Part shown: in pieces, positions 18,696 to 25,725 of the stretch
How the letters are laid out: the number at the start of each line of letters is the position of its first letter
Numbering within the stretch: the stretch's first letter is position 1
The notes under the pieces: generated by a model
The model's input: only the letters and a program-made list of their open reading frames with translations
The model's database searches: none
Told to the model about the DNA's origin: nothing
Position numbers and translations under genes: made by a program
From: Candidatus Binatia bacterium
Lineage (GTDB): Bacteria > Eisenbacteria > RBG-16-71-46 > SZUA-252
Assembly (NCBI GenBank): GCA_035631035.1
Contig: DASQJL010000073.1
Location: 1-64,000 of the forward strand
DNA: 64,000 bases
Reading direction: 5' to 3'

Positions 18696-19661
18696 TCACT
18701 CCTCTCCCGACCCGCGGAACTCGGCGAAGAGCGCTTTCTCCCGCTCCGTTTCCCGGATCACCTCGGAGACCAGCTCCGCGGCCAGCGCCTCGCGGCGCGC
18801 CGCGCGCGGCTCCACCGACTCCCACGCGCGCTCGTCGAGCCCGGGGGCGTCGATACCCGGCGCCCAGGGATAGCCGGCGCGCTGCGCGAGGAAGTTGGCG
18901 ATGTGGACCAGCGACGCCAGCGCGACGTTCCGCGCCGCCGTCTCCGGCCGGTGGTGGCAGGCGATCGCCTCGACGATGTCGGAGGGGAGACCCCACCGCT
19001 CGGCGAGCCATCCGCCCACCTCGGCGTGATCCGATCCGAAGTGCGCGCGCTCCGCCTCGAAGGAGGCCACGCCCTTGGTGCGGCAGCGGGCCAGGACCTT
19101 CTCGAAGCGCGGAGGATCGGATTCGCGCAGCACGACCTTCCCCACGTCGTGGAGAAGGCCGGCCGCGTAGGCGTCGCCGGTCAGGCGGTACTTCGCCCGT
19201 TCGGCCAGCGCCCGCGCGGCGATGCCGGCGGCCATGGAGTGCCCCAGGAGGCCCTCCAGCGAGGAGCCCGGACGCCCCAGCGCCCGCACCACCGACGACG
19301 TGAGCACCAGGTCGCGGATCGTGGAGGGGCCCAGGACCAGGACGGCCAGCTCCACCGAGCCGACCTTCCGGGGGAAGCCGTAGAAATCGGAGTTCGCGAG
19401 CCGGAGCGTGCGCGCGGTGAGGGCGGGATCGAGGGCCACGATCCGTCCGATCTCCTCGGAGGTCGCGTCGGGACGCGCCACTTCTTCGATCAGGCGCGAG
19501 GCGACCGCCGGGAAGGTCGGAAGGGAGACGGTGCGCTCGGCCGCGCGCTGGAGCGCCATGCGGCGCGAGATCCCGGGCGGCTCGGCATGGACGCGAGCGC
19601 GGGCGCGGGCGGCGGAACGGGCTGCGGCGACCCGCGCGGGGGCGCCGGAGAGGTGCGCCAT
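18696..19661 (-). CDS. HDOD-domain signalling protein
   Basis: 321 residues. The ATG at 19661 overlaps the fliA stop as TGATG, indicating coupled translation. A basic Ala/Arg N-terminus (about 1-35) is followed by an HDOD domain (about 45-245): TFPAVASRLIEEV, IVALDPALTARTLRLANSDFYG and LLHDVGKVVL, the last keeping an HD pair, then HFGSDHAEVGGWLAERWGLP. HDOD proteins are often non-enzymatic regulators linked to flagellar gene control, chemotaxis or c-di-GMP, and this position right after fliA fits that. The retained HD residues leave weak phosphohydrolase activity possible. Confidence 0.9.
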   Translation of the reverse strand: MAHLSGAPARVAAARSAARARARVHAEPPGISRRMALQRAAERTVSLPTFPAVASRLIEEVARPDATSEEIGRIVALDPALTARTLRLANSDFYGFPRKVGSVELAVLVLGPSTIRDLVLTSSVVRALGRPGSSLEGLLGHSMAAGIAARALAERAKYRLTGDAYAAGLLHDVGKVVLRESDPPRFEKVLARCRTKGVASFEAERAHFGSDHAEVGGWLAERWGLPSDIVEAIACHHRPETAARNVALASLVHIANFLAQRAGYPWAPGIDAPGLDERAWESVEPRAARREALAAELVSEVIRETEREKALFAEFRGSGEE

Positions 19662-20431
19662 CAAAGCACCCGGGCGAGGCGCGCCTTCAGCGTCTTCACG
19701 GCGCGCGTGTGGATCTGCGAGACGCGGGATTCGGAGATATGGAGCGCTTCGCCGATCTCCTTCAGCGTCATCTCTTCGTAGTAGTAGAGCGCGACCACCA
19801 GCCGCTGCTGCTCCGGCAGGCCGTCAATCGTCTCGAGCAGCACCTCGCGCGCCTGCTCGCTCTCGATCACTTCGAGGGCGTCGGCCTGCGCGGGGTCGTC
19901 CACGATATCCTCGAGCTGGATGTAGTCCTGGTCGTCCTCGGTCGAGACCGCCTTGGAGAGGGAGAGCAGCGCCGTTCCGTGCACCTCGTCCATGAGGCGC
20001 GACAGCTCGACCGGGCTCAGGTTCAGGGCGTCGGCGACCTCTTCCTCCGTCGCGGCGCGCCCCAGCTTCTGCCCCAGCTCGCGAGCCGCCTCTTCGACCG
20101 TGCGCGCCTTGCGCCGGATGGAGCGGGAGGCCCAGTCCAGGGAGCGCAGCTCGTCCAGGATGGCGCCTCGGATCCGCCAGATGGCGTAGGTCTCGAACTT
20201 GGTTCCCTTCGAGGCGTCGAACTTCTCGAGCGCGTCGAAGAGGCCGATGATCGCGGCCGACGTCAGATCGTCCCGCTCCACCGACTTCGGGAGGTGCAGC
20301 GCGAGCCGGTCGACCACGTACTTCACCAGCGGCGCGTACTTGCTGAGCGCGATCTCCTTCTGCCGCTCTTTCCGGTTCTTGGAGCGCGGCGAGCGGTTCT
20401 GAAGGGCGTGAAGGACGGACGAGAAGGCCAT
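19661..20431 (-). CDS. fliA: Flagellar sigma factor FliA (sigma28 family)
   Basis: 256 residues, the usual length. Region 2 (about 28-100) contains APLVKYVVDRLALHLP and IIGLFDALEKFD plus TYAIWRIRGAILDELR, characteristic of FliA/WhiG sigma factors. Region 3 covers about 105-170. Region 4 (about 200-253) has LPEQQRLVVALYYYEEMTLKEIGEAL and a helix-turn-helix ISESRVSQIHTRA. It directs RNA polymerase to late flagellar and chemotaxis genes. A sequence matching the sigma28 consensus occurs 2.4 kb upstream of this gene (22866-22892) ahead of fliN, so the operon may be autoregulated. Confidence 0.97.
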   Translation of the reverse strand: MAFSSVLHALQNRSPRSKNRKERQKEIALSKYAPLVKYVVDRLALHLPKSVERDDLTSAAIIGLFDALEKFDASKGTKFETYAIWRIRGAILDELRSLDWASRSIRRKARTVEEAARELGQKLGRAATEEEVADALNLSPVELSRLMDEVHGTALLSLSKAVSTEDDQDYIQLEDIVDDPAQADALEVIESEQAREVLLETIDGLPEQQRLVVALYYYEEMTLKEIGEALHISESRVSQIHTRAVKTLKARLARVL

Positions 20432-20446
20432 GGGTGCTCTCCCGAG

Positions 20447-20686
20447 CTAGCGGTTCCCGCGCGCGCGCCGCGAGGCCGGATGGGCCTCCTCGTAATGGCG
20501 GCGGAGCGCGGTTCTCATGAGAATCAGGCCGAAGCCGATCCCGACGGCGGCGACGAGGACGAAGGCGATCGCCGCGCGCAGGACCGTCACGATCCAGGAC
20601 GCGTGCGTGGCGGCGCTCACGAGCCCCGAGAGCAGGGCGGCGAGGACGGCCGTGATCGCGGTGAGACGGACGAGGAGTGCGCGCAC
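20447..20686 (-). CDS. Small two-helix membrane protein between flhG and fliA
   Basis: 79 residues, GTG start at 20686 placed one base after the flhG stop. Two hydrophobic segments (about 6-27 and 31-56) are followed by a basic tail (RRHYEEAHPASRRARGNR), giving a likely hairpin in the inner membrane with both ends in the cytoplasm. No family was recognised. Its fixed position between flhG and fliA suggests a flagellar or signalling accessory. Confidence 0.65.
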   Translation of the reverse strand: MRALLVRLTAITAVLAALLSGLVSAATHASWIVTVLRAAIAFVLVAAVGIGFGLILMRTALRRHYEEAHPASRRARGNR

Positions 20687-20687
20687 G

Positions 20688-21623
20688 TCAGACGCCCTCC
20701 GGAACTTCGTCGCTGGTGACCACCGTGAACGGCCCCGGCTCCGGCGCCGTCTCCTTGGGAGCCATGCCCAGCACCCGGCGCGCGAGCTGGTAGACGCAGG
20801 TCGCGGCGGGCGAGTAGGGATAGGTCGAGAGGAAGGGCTCCTGGCGGAGCACCGATTTCGGCACCGATTCGTCGGCCAGGATCGCGCCCCAGTACTCGAT
20901 GTCCAGGTTCAGGAACCGCTTGGCCACCGAGCCGACGCGCCGCGCGACCGCCGCGGCCTCTTCCTCGGACGCGGCCTCGTTCACGATCAGCGCGGGAACG
21001 CAGCGGATGCTGCGCCGGCTGAGCACCTTGATCATGGCGTAGGCGTCGGAGAAGGCGGTGGGCTCGGGGGTGGTGACGACCAGGATCGGATCGGCGACCT
21101 GCGCCAGGGAGACCGCGTTCCGGCCGATGCCCGACGGGCAGTCGATCAGGATCAGGTCCACGTCGCGCTCCAGCTCCGCGAGGGAGCGGATCAGCACCTC
21201 GGTGCGGTACTCGTCCAGGTTCGCGAGCTCCTCGACCCCGCTCGAGGCGGGAAGGATCCGGATGCCGTCGGGGCCCTCGAGCACGACTTCGCCCACGGTG
21301 CGGGTGCCGAGGATCACGTCCTGAAGGTCGTACTGGGGCGCGATGCCGAGGAGCAGATCCACGTTCGCCAGTCCCAGGTCGCCGTCGACGACGAGGACCC
21401 GGATGCCCTGCCGCGCGAGCGCGATCGCCAGGTTCGTCACGATGTTCGTCTTGCCGACGCCGCCCTTGCCGCTCGTCACCGCGACGATGCGGCGGCGCGG
21501 GCGATTCGACGGCGGGGCGATCACCGGCTTCCGAGCCGCGCGCGGCGTCCGCGCCTTCTTCGCGGGACGCTTCCGCCGCTCCACCTTCGACTCGGCCCGG
21601 TTTCCAATCTCGATTTCGGTCAT
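20688..21623 (-). CDS. flhG: FlhG/MinD-like ParA-family ATPase
   Basis: 311 residues from the ATG at 21623 (GGAG four bases upstream region); an in-frame start at 21722 would add unlikely sequence. A basic N-terminal tail (about 1-44) precedes the deviant Walker A motif SGKGGVGKT (51-59), VVDGDLGLANVDLLLG and LIDCPSGI. These are signatures of the FlhG/YlxH branch, which limits flagellar number with FlhF. FlhF is not encoded next to it here. A sigma54-like GG-N10-GC promoter lies 95 bases upstream. It is followed directly by the small membrane protein and fliA. Confidence 0.92.
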   Translation of the reverse strand: MTEIEIGNRAESKVERRKRPAKKARTPRAARKPVIAPPSNRPRRRIVAVTSGKGGVGKTNIVTNLAIALARQGIRVLVVDGDLGLANVDLLLGIAPQYDLQDVILGTRTVGEVVLEGPDGIRILPASSGVEELANLDEYRTEVLIRSLAELERDVDLILIDCPSGIGRNAVSLAQVADPILVVTTPEPTAFSDAYAMIKVLSRRSIRCVPALIVNEAASEEEAAAVARRVGSVAKRFLNLDIEYWGAILADESVPKSVLRQEPFLSTYPYSPAATCVYQLARRVLGMAPKETAPEPGPFTVVTSDEVPEGV

Positions 21624-21883
21624 GACGCTCCGTTGTCCCTCGTGCGCGCTCTGGAGCGCGCGCCGTTCGTGCCGCTCGTCGATCCTCAGTTGGTTCGTCG
21701 GATTCGCAGGTCCGTTGTGCAACTCGTATGCCGCAGGTTAAGTCGTTGCGTTGCTTCGCGCCGGCGCCTCCGCTCCCCGTGGAGCGCCGGCCGGTTTGGC
21801 GGCGGTCCCCGAGCGCCGCACAACTTCTGGCCGCCCGCCTGCCGCCGCACCGCCGCGCCCGAGCGCGGCCGGCCGCTTCTGCT
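21624..21883. other. Gap between fliO and flhG lacking the expected export-gate genes
   Basis: In common flagellar operons fliP, fliQ, fliR, flhB, flhA and flhF lie between fliO and flhG. Here 260 bases separate the two and I find no remnant of those genes. The stretch holds a sigma54-like site (21718-21733) and GC-rich inverted segments such as GGCCGGCC. Confidence 0.7.
21718..21733 (-). promoter_or_regulatory. Candidate sigma54 promoter upstream of flhG
   Basis: On the minus strand CGGCATACGAGTTGCA has the invariant GG (-24) and GC (-12) exactly ten bases apart and a perfect TTGCA. Compared with TGGCACG-N4-TTGCW it differs at three positions. The start point would lie about 80 bases before the flhG ATG. 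Confidence 0.45.
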
Positions 21884-22228
21884 CTACGAGCGCATCCGGC
21901 GCTGACGCGCGGCCCGCGAGGCGCGGAGAAGCTCCGCTTCGATCTCCTCGAAGGCCTCCTCCTCCGTCGCGGCGCCGGGGGCGCGGCCCAGATCGGCGAG
22001 CGCCGCCCAGTGCTCCTTGGTCGAACCGAGCAGAAGGCGCCGTCCATCCACCTCCACCAGCACCAGCGTCCGGCCGATTCCGACCCGGGTCCGCGACACG
22101 ACGTGCAGGGGGAGGACCTCCGCCGCCTCGGGCGAGCCCTTGGGACGCGCGGCGAAGATGCGGCTGGCGCCGTAGAGCACGGCGGCGGACACGGCGAAGG
22201 CGGTCGCTTCGATCCAGGGAATGGTCAT
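21884..22228 (-). CDS. fliO: Flagellar biosynthesis protein FliO-like
   Basis: 114 residues, ATG at 22228 inside an ATGA overlap with the fliN stop, and GGAGGAG just before it. A single N-terminal membrane segment (about 5-25) precedes a cytoplasmic beta domain with LPLHVVSRTRVG, TLVLVEVDGRRLLLG, which is the FliO core pattern, and a basic helical tail. FliO assists assembly of the FliP-FliQ-FliR export gate in the inner membrane. Those gate genes do not follow in this window, which is unusual. Confidence 0.85.
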   Translation of the reverse strand: MTIPWIEATAFAVSAAVLYGASRIFAARPKGSPEAAEVLPLHVVSRTRVGIGRTLVLVEVDGRRLLLGSTKEHWAALADLGRAPGAATEEEAFEEIEAELLRASRAARQRRMRS

Positions 22229-22524
22229 CGAGGGCTCCTCCGGTCCGTTCCGGCCAGGGCGATGACGCGCACCGCGGCGCGTCCTTCCAGGGCGATCAGC
22301 TCGCCGTAGGCGACGGTGGTTCCATTCGCGACGACCTCGACCGGCGAGAGCGCGGCCCGCGTCAGCGGGAGCACGTCGCCGGCGCGCAGCGCCTTCAGCT
22401 CCTCCTGGGCCAGGTCGGCGTGCCCCGCGTCGATCACGACGTGGTAGCGCTCGCGCGGCGCGGGGACGTAGGCCGCTTCCCCGCGGAGGGCGGCGATCTC
22501 TTCCGGCGTGAGCAGTCGGCTCAT
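22225..22524 (-). CDS. fliN: Short FliN-type flagellar switch protein with FliM-like N-terminal motif
   Basis: 99 residues from the ATG at 22524; longer upstream frames overlap orf50 and are discarded. The C-terminal half is a SpoA/FliN fold: LKALRAGDVLPL, SPVEVVANGTTVAYGELIALEGRAAVRVI. The N-terminus MSRLLTPEEIAALRG resembles the LSQxEIDALL helix by which FliM (and FliY) binds phosphorylated CheY. So this short protein appears to join a CheY-docking motif to a C-ring domain. It is the second gene after the sigma28 promoter and overlaps fliO. Confidence 0.85.
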   Translation of the reverse strand: MSRLLTPEEIAALRGEAAYVPAPRERYHVVIDAGHADLAQEELKALRAGDVLPLTRAALSPVEVVANGTTVAYGELIALEGRAAVRVIALAGTDRRSPR

Positions 22525-22535
22525 GGCGGTGCCGG

Positions 22536-22688
22536 TCAGCGGGCCGCGCTCTTCGTGGTCTGACCGACCACGGCGCGGACGAAGGCGAGATAGCGGCGCA
22601 TCGCGAGACGTTCGACCGCGCTCACGGCGCGGCCGCGAACCTGGGCGGCGTGAGACTTCCGGCTCCGGGACTTCGAGGCGCGAGGCAT
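22536..22688 (-). CDS. Small basic protein, orf50, upstream of fliN
   Basis: 50 residues, ATG at 22688 preceded by GGGAGAA. The sequence begins with an Arg/Lys/Ser-rich stretch (RASKSRSRKSHAAQ) and ends with a helix (LAMRRYLAFVRAVVGQT). It stops 11 bases before fliN and is the first gene after the sigma28 promoter. No family recognised; its reality rests on position, Shine-Dalgarno and compact spacing. Confidence 0.45.
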   Translation of the reverse strand: MPRASKSRSRKSHAAQVRGRAVSAVERLAMRRYLAFVRAVVGQTTKSAAR

Positions 22689-22865
22689 CGGCGTTCTCCC
22701 TTCCCACGGCTTCGCGGATCGTCCGACCCGCGCGGTGACTGGCTGGTTACGGCGAGGCAAAAGGCAACGGGCGTGCCGGGCCGCGGAAGGGAATTTGCCG
22801 GCCGCGTAAGCTGCTTATTGGTATGTGTTTATAGGATTGGCGTGAACGTCTGGAAGGAGCGCTCG

Positions 22866-22892
22866 ACATCGGCAGGAGCGGCGAAAACTTGA
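22866..22892 (-). promoter_or_regulatory. Sigma28 (FliA) promoter for the orf50-fliN operon
   Basis: Minus-strand TCAAGTTT (22885-22892), an 11-base spacer and GCCGATGT (22866-22873) match the FliA consensus TAAAGTTT-N11-GCCGATAA at 13 of 16 positions with exact spacing. Transcription would start about 22859 and run into orf50, fliN, fliO and possibly through fliA. Confidence 0.75.
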
Positions 22893-22924
22893 GCGAAATG
22901 CGAAGGGCCGTGCAGAAATCATAT

Positions 22925-22975
22925 CCGGCCGGCCGCCGCCACGGAGCGCAACCCCGATGGCGTGCCCGGCCGGCC
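22925..22975 (-). terminator. Inverted CCGGCCGGCC pair after queA
   Basis: Identical self-complementary CCGGCCGGCC blocks at 22925-22934 and 22966-22975 can pair over a 31-base loop, starting six bases after the queA stop. No U-tract follows, so a terminator role is only possible. Confidence 0.35.
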
Positions 22976-22981
22976 GTTCTG

Positions 22982-24100
22982 TTACAAGATCAGCATCGCG
23001 TCACCATAGGAGTAGAACCGATACCCCTCCCGCACCGCCTCTTCATAAGCCGCGAGCACCCGCTCCCTCCCCGCAAGCGCCGAAACCAGAAACAGCAGGC
23101 TCGACTTCGGCAGATGAAAGTTGGTGACCATCCCGGCCACGACGCGGAATTCGAATCCCGGCAGGACGAACAGCGACGTGTCGCGCCAGTCGCCGCCGGC
23201 GGGCTCGCCGTCCCGCGCCCAGGACTCGAGCGCGCGCACGGCGGTCGTCCCCACGGCGATGACGCGCCCGCCCGCCGACCGCGCGGCGTGGAGCGCCGCC
23301 GCGGTCTCGGGCGGCACGCGATAGGGCTCCGGGTCGAGCGCGTGCTCGGCCGGATCTTCGGTCGCGACGGGACGGAACGTTCCGGGGCCCACGTGGAGCG
23401 TCACCGCCGCGATCGCCGCTCCGCGGTCGCGGCAGGCCCGGAGCGTCGCCTCGGTGAAATGGAGTCCCGCCGTCGGCGCGGCGACCGAACCGGGCTCGCG
23501 CGCATAGACCGTCTGATACCGCTCACGGTCCTCGGGCTCGTCCGCCCGGTCGATGTAGGGGGGAATGGGCACGTGTCCCACGCGCGCGAGCCAGCTCTCG
23601 AACGGAAGCGCCCCGTGAGGGCGGAACGCCACGCGGCGGGCACCGCGCTCCCCGACCCCGGAGACGACCGCGCTCCACGCGGGATCGGCGAACGCGAGCG
23701 GGAGTCCCGGGCGAAGGCGGCGCGCGGGCCGGGCCAGCGCGAGCCACGCCCGCTCGCCGGGGACGATGGGCGAGGGCGGCTCTTCTCTCACCAGGAGCAG
23801 CTCGACGTCGCGGGGTGAGGCGCAGCCGGCCTCGCGTGGCAGGCGAGCGAAGAGCCGCGCGGGGATCACGCGCGTGTCATTGACGACGAGAAGGTCGCCC
23901 GGGCGAAGGTAGCCGGGAAGATCGCGGAAGCGGCGGTGCTCGATCGCCGGCGCAGGGTTCGCGCCGGGCGCATCGTGGTCCGCCGCACGAGGGAGCACGA
24001 GAAGGCGCGATTCGTCGCGTTCGGCCGAGGGGTGCTGCGCGATCCGGTCGGCGGGAAGGCTGTAGTCGAAGTCGGAGGTGCGGAGGGGCCCCGCGTTCAC
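22982..24100 (-). CDS. queA: tRNA S-adenosylmethionine ribosyltransferase-isomerase QueA
   Basis: 372 residues. GTG start at 24100 overlaps the upstream kinase stop (GTGA). Family blocks: FDYSLPADRIAQHP at the N-terminus, GDLLVVNDTRVIPARL, PPYIDR, ERYQTVYA..GSVAAPTAGLHFT, VTLHVGPGTFRPV and TNFHLPKSSLL. QueA adds the SAM-derived ribosyl group to preQ1 at the tRNA wobble base in queuosine synthesis. Its usual neighbours ruvA-ruvB are present upstream but separated by the stressosome and kinase genes. Confidence 0.98.
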   Translation of the reverse strand: MNAGPLRTSDFDYSLPADRIAQHPSAERDESRLLVLPRAADHDAPGANPAPAIEHRRFRDLPGYLRPGDLLVVNDTRVIPARLFARLPREAGCASPRDVELLLVREEPPSPIVPGERAWLALARPARRLRPGLPLAFADPAWSAVVSGVGERGARRVAFRPHGALPFESWLARVGHVPIPPYIDRADEPEDRERYQTVYAREPGSVAAPTAGLHFTEATLRACRDRGAAIAAVTLHVGPGTFRPVATEDPAEHALDPEPYRVPPETAAALHAARSAGGRVIAVGTTAVRALESWARDGEPAGGDWRDTSLFVLPGFEFRVVAGMVTNFHLPKSSLLFLVSALAGRERVLAAYEEAVREGYRFYSYGDAMLIL

Positions 24101-25716
24101 CCCGCCGGCCGCTCGACGCCCGCCAGCGACGCGATGGCCGAGACCAGGTCGTTCGCCTCGATCGGCTTCGTGAGGTAGGCCTGGTATCCCGCCTCCAGCG
24201 CGCGCCGCTGCGTGTCGCCGCCGGTGTAGGCGGTCAGGGCGAGCGCCGGGACGGTACCGCCGCGCTCCCGGCCCCGCTCGCGCACGGCGCGGATCAGCGT
24301 GATCCCGTCCATGCCCGACATCGCGATGTCGCTGATCAGCACGTCGGGCTTCTCACGGCCGAGCGCGATCAAGGCCTCGGGGACCGACCGCGCGGACGTC
24401 ACGCTCGCCCCCGACCGCTGCAGCAGGGCGGAGATCGCCTCCAGGGCGTCGGGGTCGTCCTCGACCACCAGCAGCCGGAGCCGGTTCAGGCTGGGCGTTT
24501 CCGAGAGGACCGGCTTCACGTCCGGTCGCGCCATGGAGCGCACCGCCGAGAGCCCGCGCGCCTCGGCCGGAGGAAGGCTCACGATCATCGTGGTGCCGCC
24601 CCCCAGACCCGGGCTCCTCGCCTCGACGGCGCCGCCGTGCAGCTCGACGATCTGCCGCACGATCGCGAGCCCCAGCCCCAGCCCGCTCTCGGAGCGCGTG
24701 GTCGAGGGGTCGGCCTGGTGGAAGCGCTCGAAGATCTTCGGCAGGACGTCGGGAGCGATCCCCTTGCCGGTGTCGGCCACCTCGATCCGGACGCCCGCCT
24801 CGGTGCCCCGGACCGACACGCGCACGGTGCCGTCCCGCGGCGTGAACTTGATCGCGTTCGAGAGCAGGTTCCAGACGACCTGCTGCAGGCGCGTCGCGTC
24901 CCCCCACACGGGACCCGCGGTGTCCTCGACCATCGATTCCACGCGCACGTGCTTGGCCTCGGCCGCGCCGCGGATGTTCACGATCGCCGCGGCGACGATC
25001 GGCTCCAGCTCCACCAGGGCCACGTCCAGGCGCAGCTTTCCCGAGACGATGCGGGAGACGTCGAGCAGGTCGTCGATCAGCTTCATCTGCAGCCGGACGT
25101 TCCGCTCGATCACGTCGAGCCCGCGCGTCAGCTGCGCTTCGTCGCCGTTCGCGGAGCGGAGCAGGGAGACCCACGATAGCATGGTGCCGAGGGGCGAGCG
25201 CAGCTCGTGGGAGAGGGTGGCCAGGAACTCGTCCTTGCTCTGGTTCGCGGCCTCGACCGCCTCGCGCGCCGCTTCGGCGGCGCTCCGTGCCGACTGCTCG
25301 CCGGCGAGCGCGGCGCGCAGCGAGTCCTCGGCCCGGCGCACGCGCAGGAGCGAGCGCACGGTCGCGACGAGCACGGTGGGTTCGATCGGCTCGGTGAGGG
25401 CGGCGTCGGCCCCCCCTTCCAGGGCCCGCACGGTATCGGCATCGCTCACGTACGTGGCCGACACTTGGAGAACCAGGGTGGAGGCGGTCCCGGGATCGGC
25501 CTTGATCCGGCGGCAGACCTCCCAGCCGTCCAGTCCCGGGAGCTTCACATCCAGAACCACGATGCGAGGCTCGCGCTCGGCTACGAGGCGCAGCGCCTCG
25601 AGCCCGTCCTTGGCCTGGATCACTTCATAGCCCGCGCGCGCCAGGATCCGCTCCTTGTGGTAGCGCGCGGTGTCGGTGTCGTCCACGACCAGGATCAGCT
25701 CCGGCTGGGGGGCCAT
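24097..25716 (-). CDS. Hybrid histidine kinase REC-HisKA-HATPase-REC
   Basis: 539 residues, ATG at 25716 with TAGGAG upstream. First receiver (about 7-125) has phospho-acceptor D56, but the conserved Lys of receivers is replaced by E109 (LTEP), so its switching may be altered. A helical linker leads to HisKA with H170 (LSHELRSPL) and HATPase_c (NLLSNAIKF, DTGKGI, GLGLGLAIV). A C-terminal receiver (about 413-535) has D463 and a normal LTKP lysine. No membrane segment. It follows the second hybrid kinase by 9 bases, placing it at the output end of the stressosome operon. Confidence 0.94.
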   Translation of the reverse strand: MAPQPELILVVDDTDTARYHKERILARAGYEVIQAKDGLEALRLVAEREPRIVVLDVKLPGLDGWEVCRRIKADPGTASTLVLQVSATYVSDADTVRALEGGADAALTEPIEPTVLVATVRSLLRVRRAEDSLRAALAGEQSARSAAEAAREAVEAANQSKDEFLATLSHELRSPLGTMLSWVSLLRSANGDEAQLTRGLDVIERNVRLQMKLIDDLLDVSRIVSGKLRLDVALVELEPIVAAAIVNIRGAAEAKHVRVESMVEDTAGPVWGDATRLQQVVWNLLSNAIKFTPRDGTVRVSVRGTEAGVRIEVADTGKGIAPDVLPKIFERFHQADPSTTRSESGLGLGLAIVRQIVELHGGAVEARSPGLGGGTTMIVSLPPAEARGLSAVRSMARPDVKPVLSETPSLNRLRLLVVEDDPDALEAISALLQRSGASVTSARSVPEALIALGREKPDVLISDIAMSGMDGITLIRAVRERGRERGGTVPALALTAYTGGDTQRRALEAGYQAYLTKPIEANDLVSAIASLAGVERPAG

Positions 25717-25725
25717 CGATCGCTC

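Larger units (their letters stand above)
22689..22981. other. Regulatory gap between queA and the flagellar operon
   Basis: No gene is seen in these 293 bases. They contain a sigma28 promoter (22866-22892), a paired CCGGCCGGCC repeat next to the queA stop, and an AT-richer patch (about 22805-22840) that stands out from its surroundings. Confidence 0.7.

Noticed and set aside
18676-19011. N-terminal extension of the FliK-like protein
   Set aside because: Arg/Gly-rich sequence antisense in character within the HDOD gene; the real start is the ATG at 18675 or the GTG at 18699.
21728-22563. Plus-strand frames opposite fliO and fliN
   Set aside because: Arg/Pro-rich shadows without start signals; fliN and fliO on the minus strand have recognisable family patterns.
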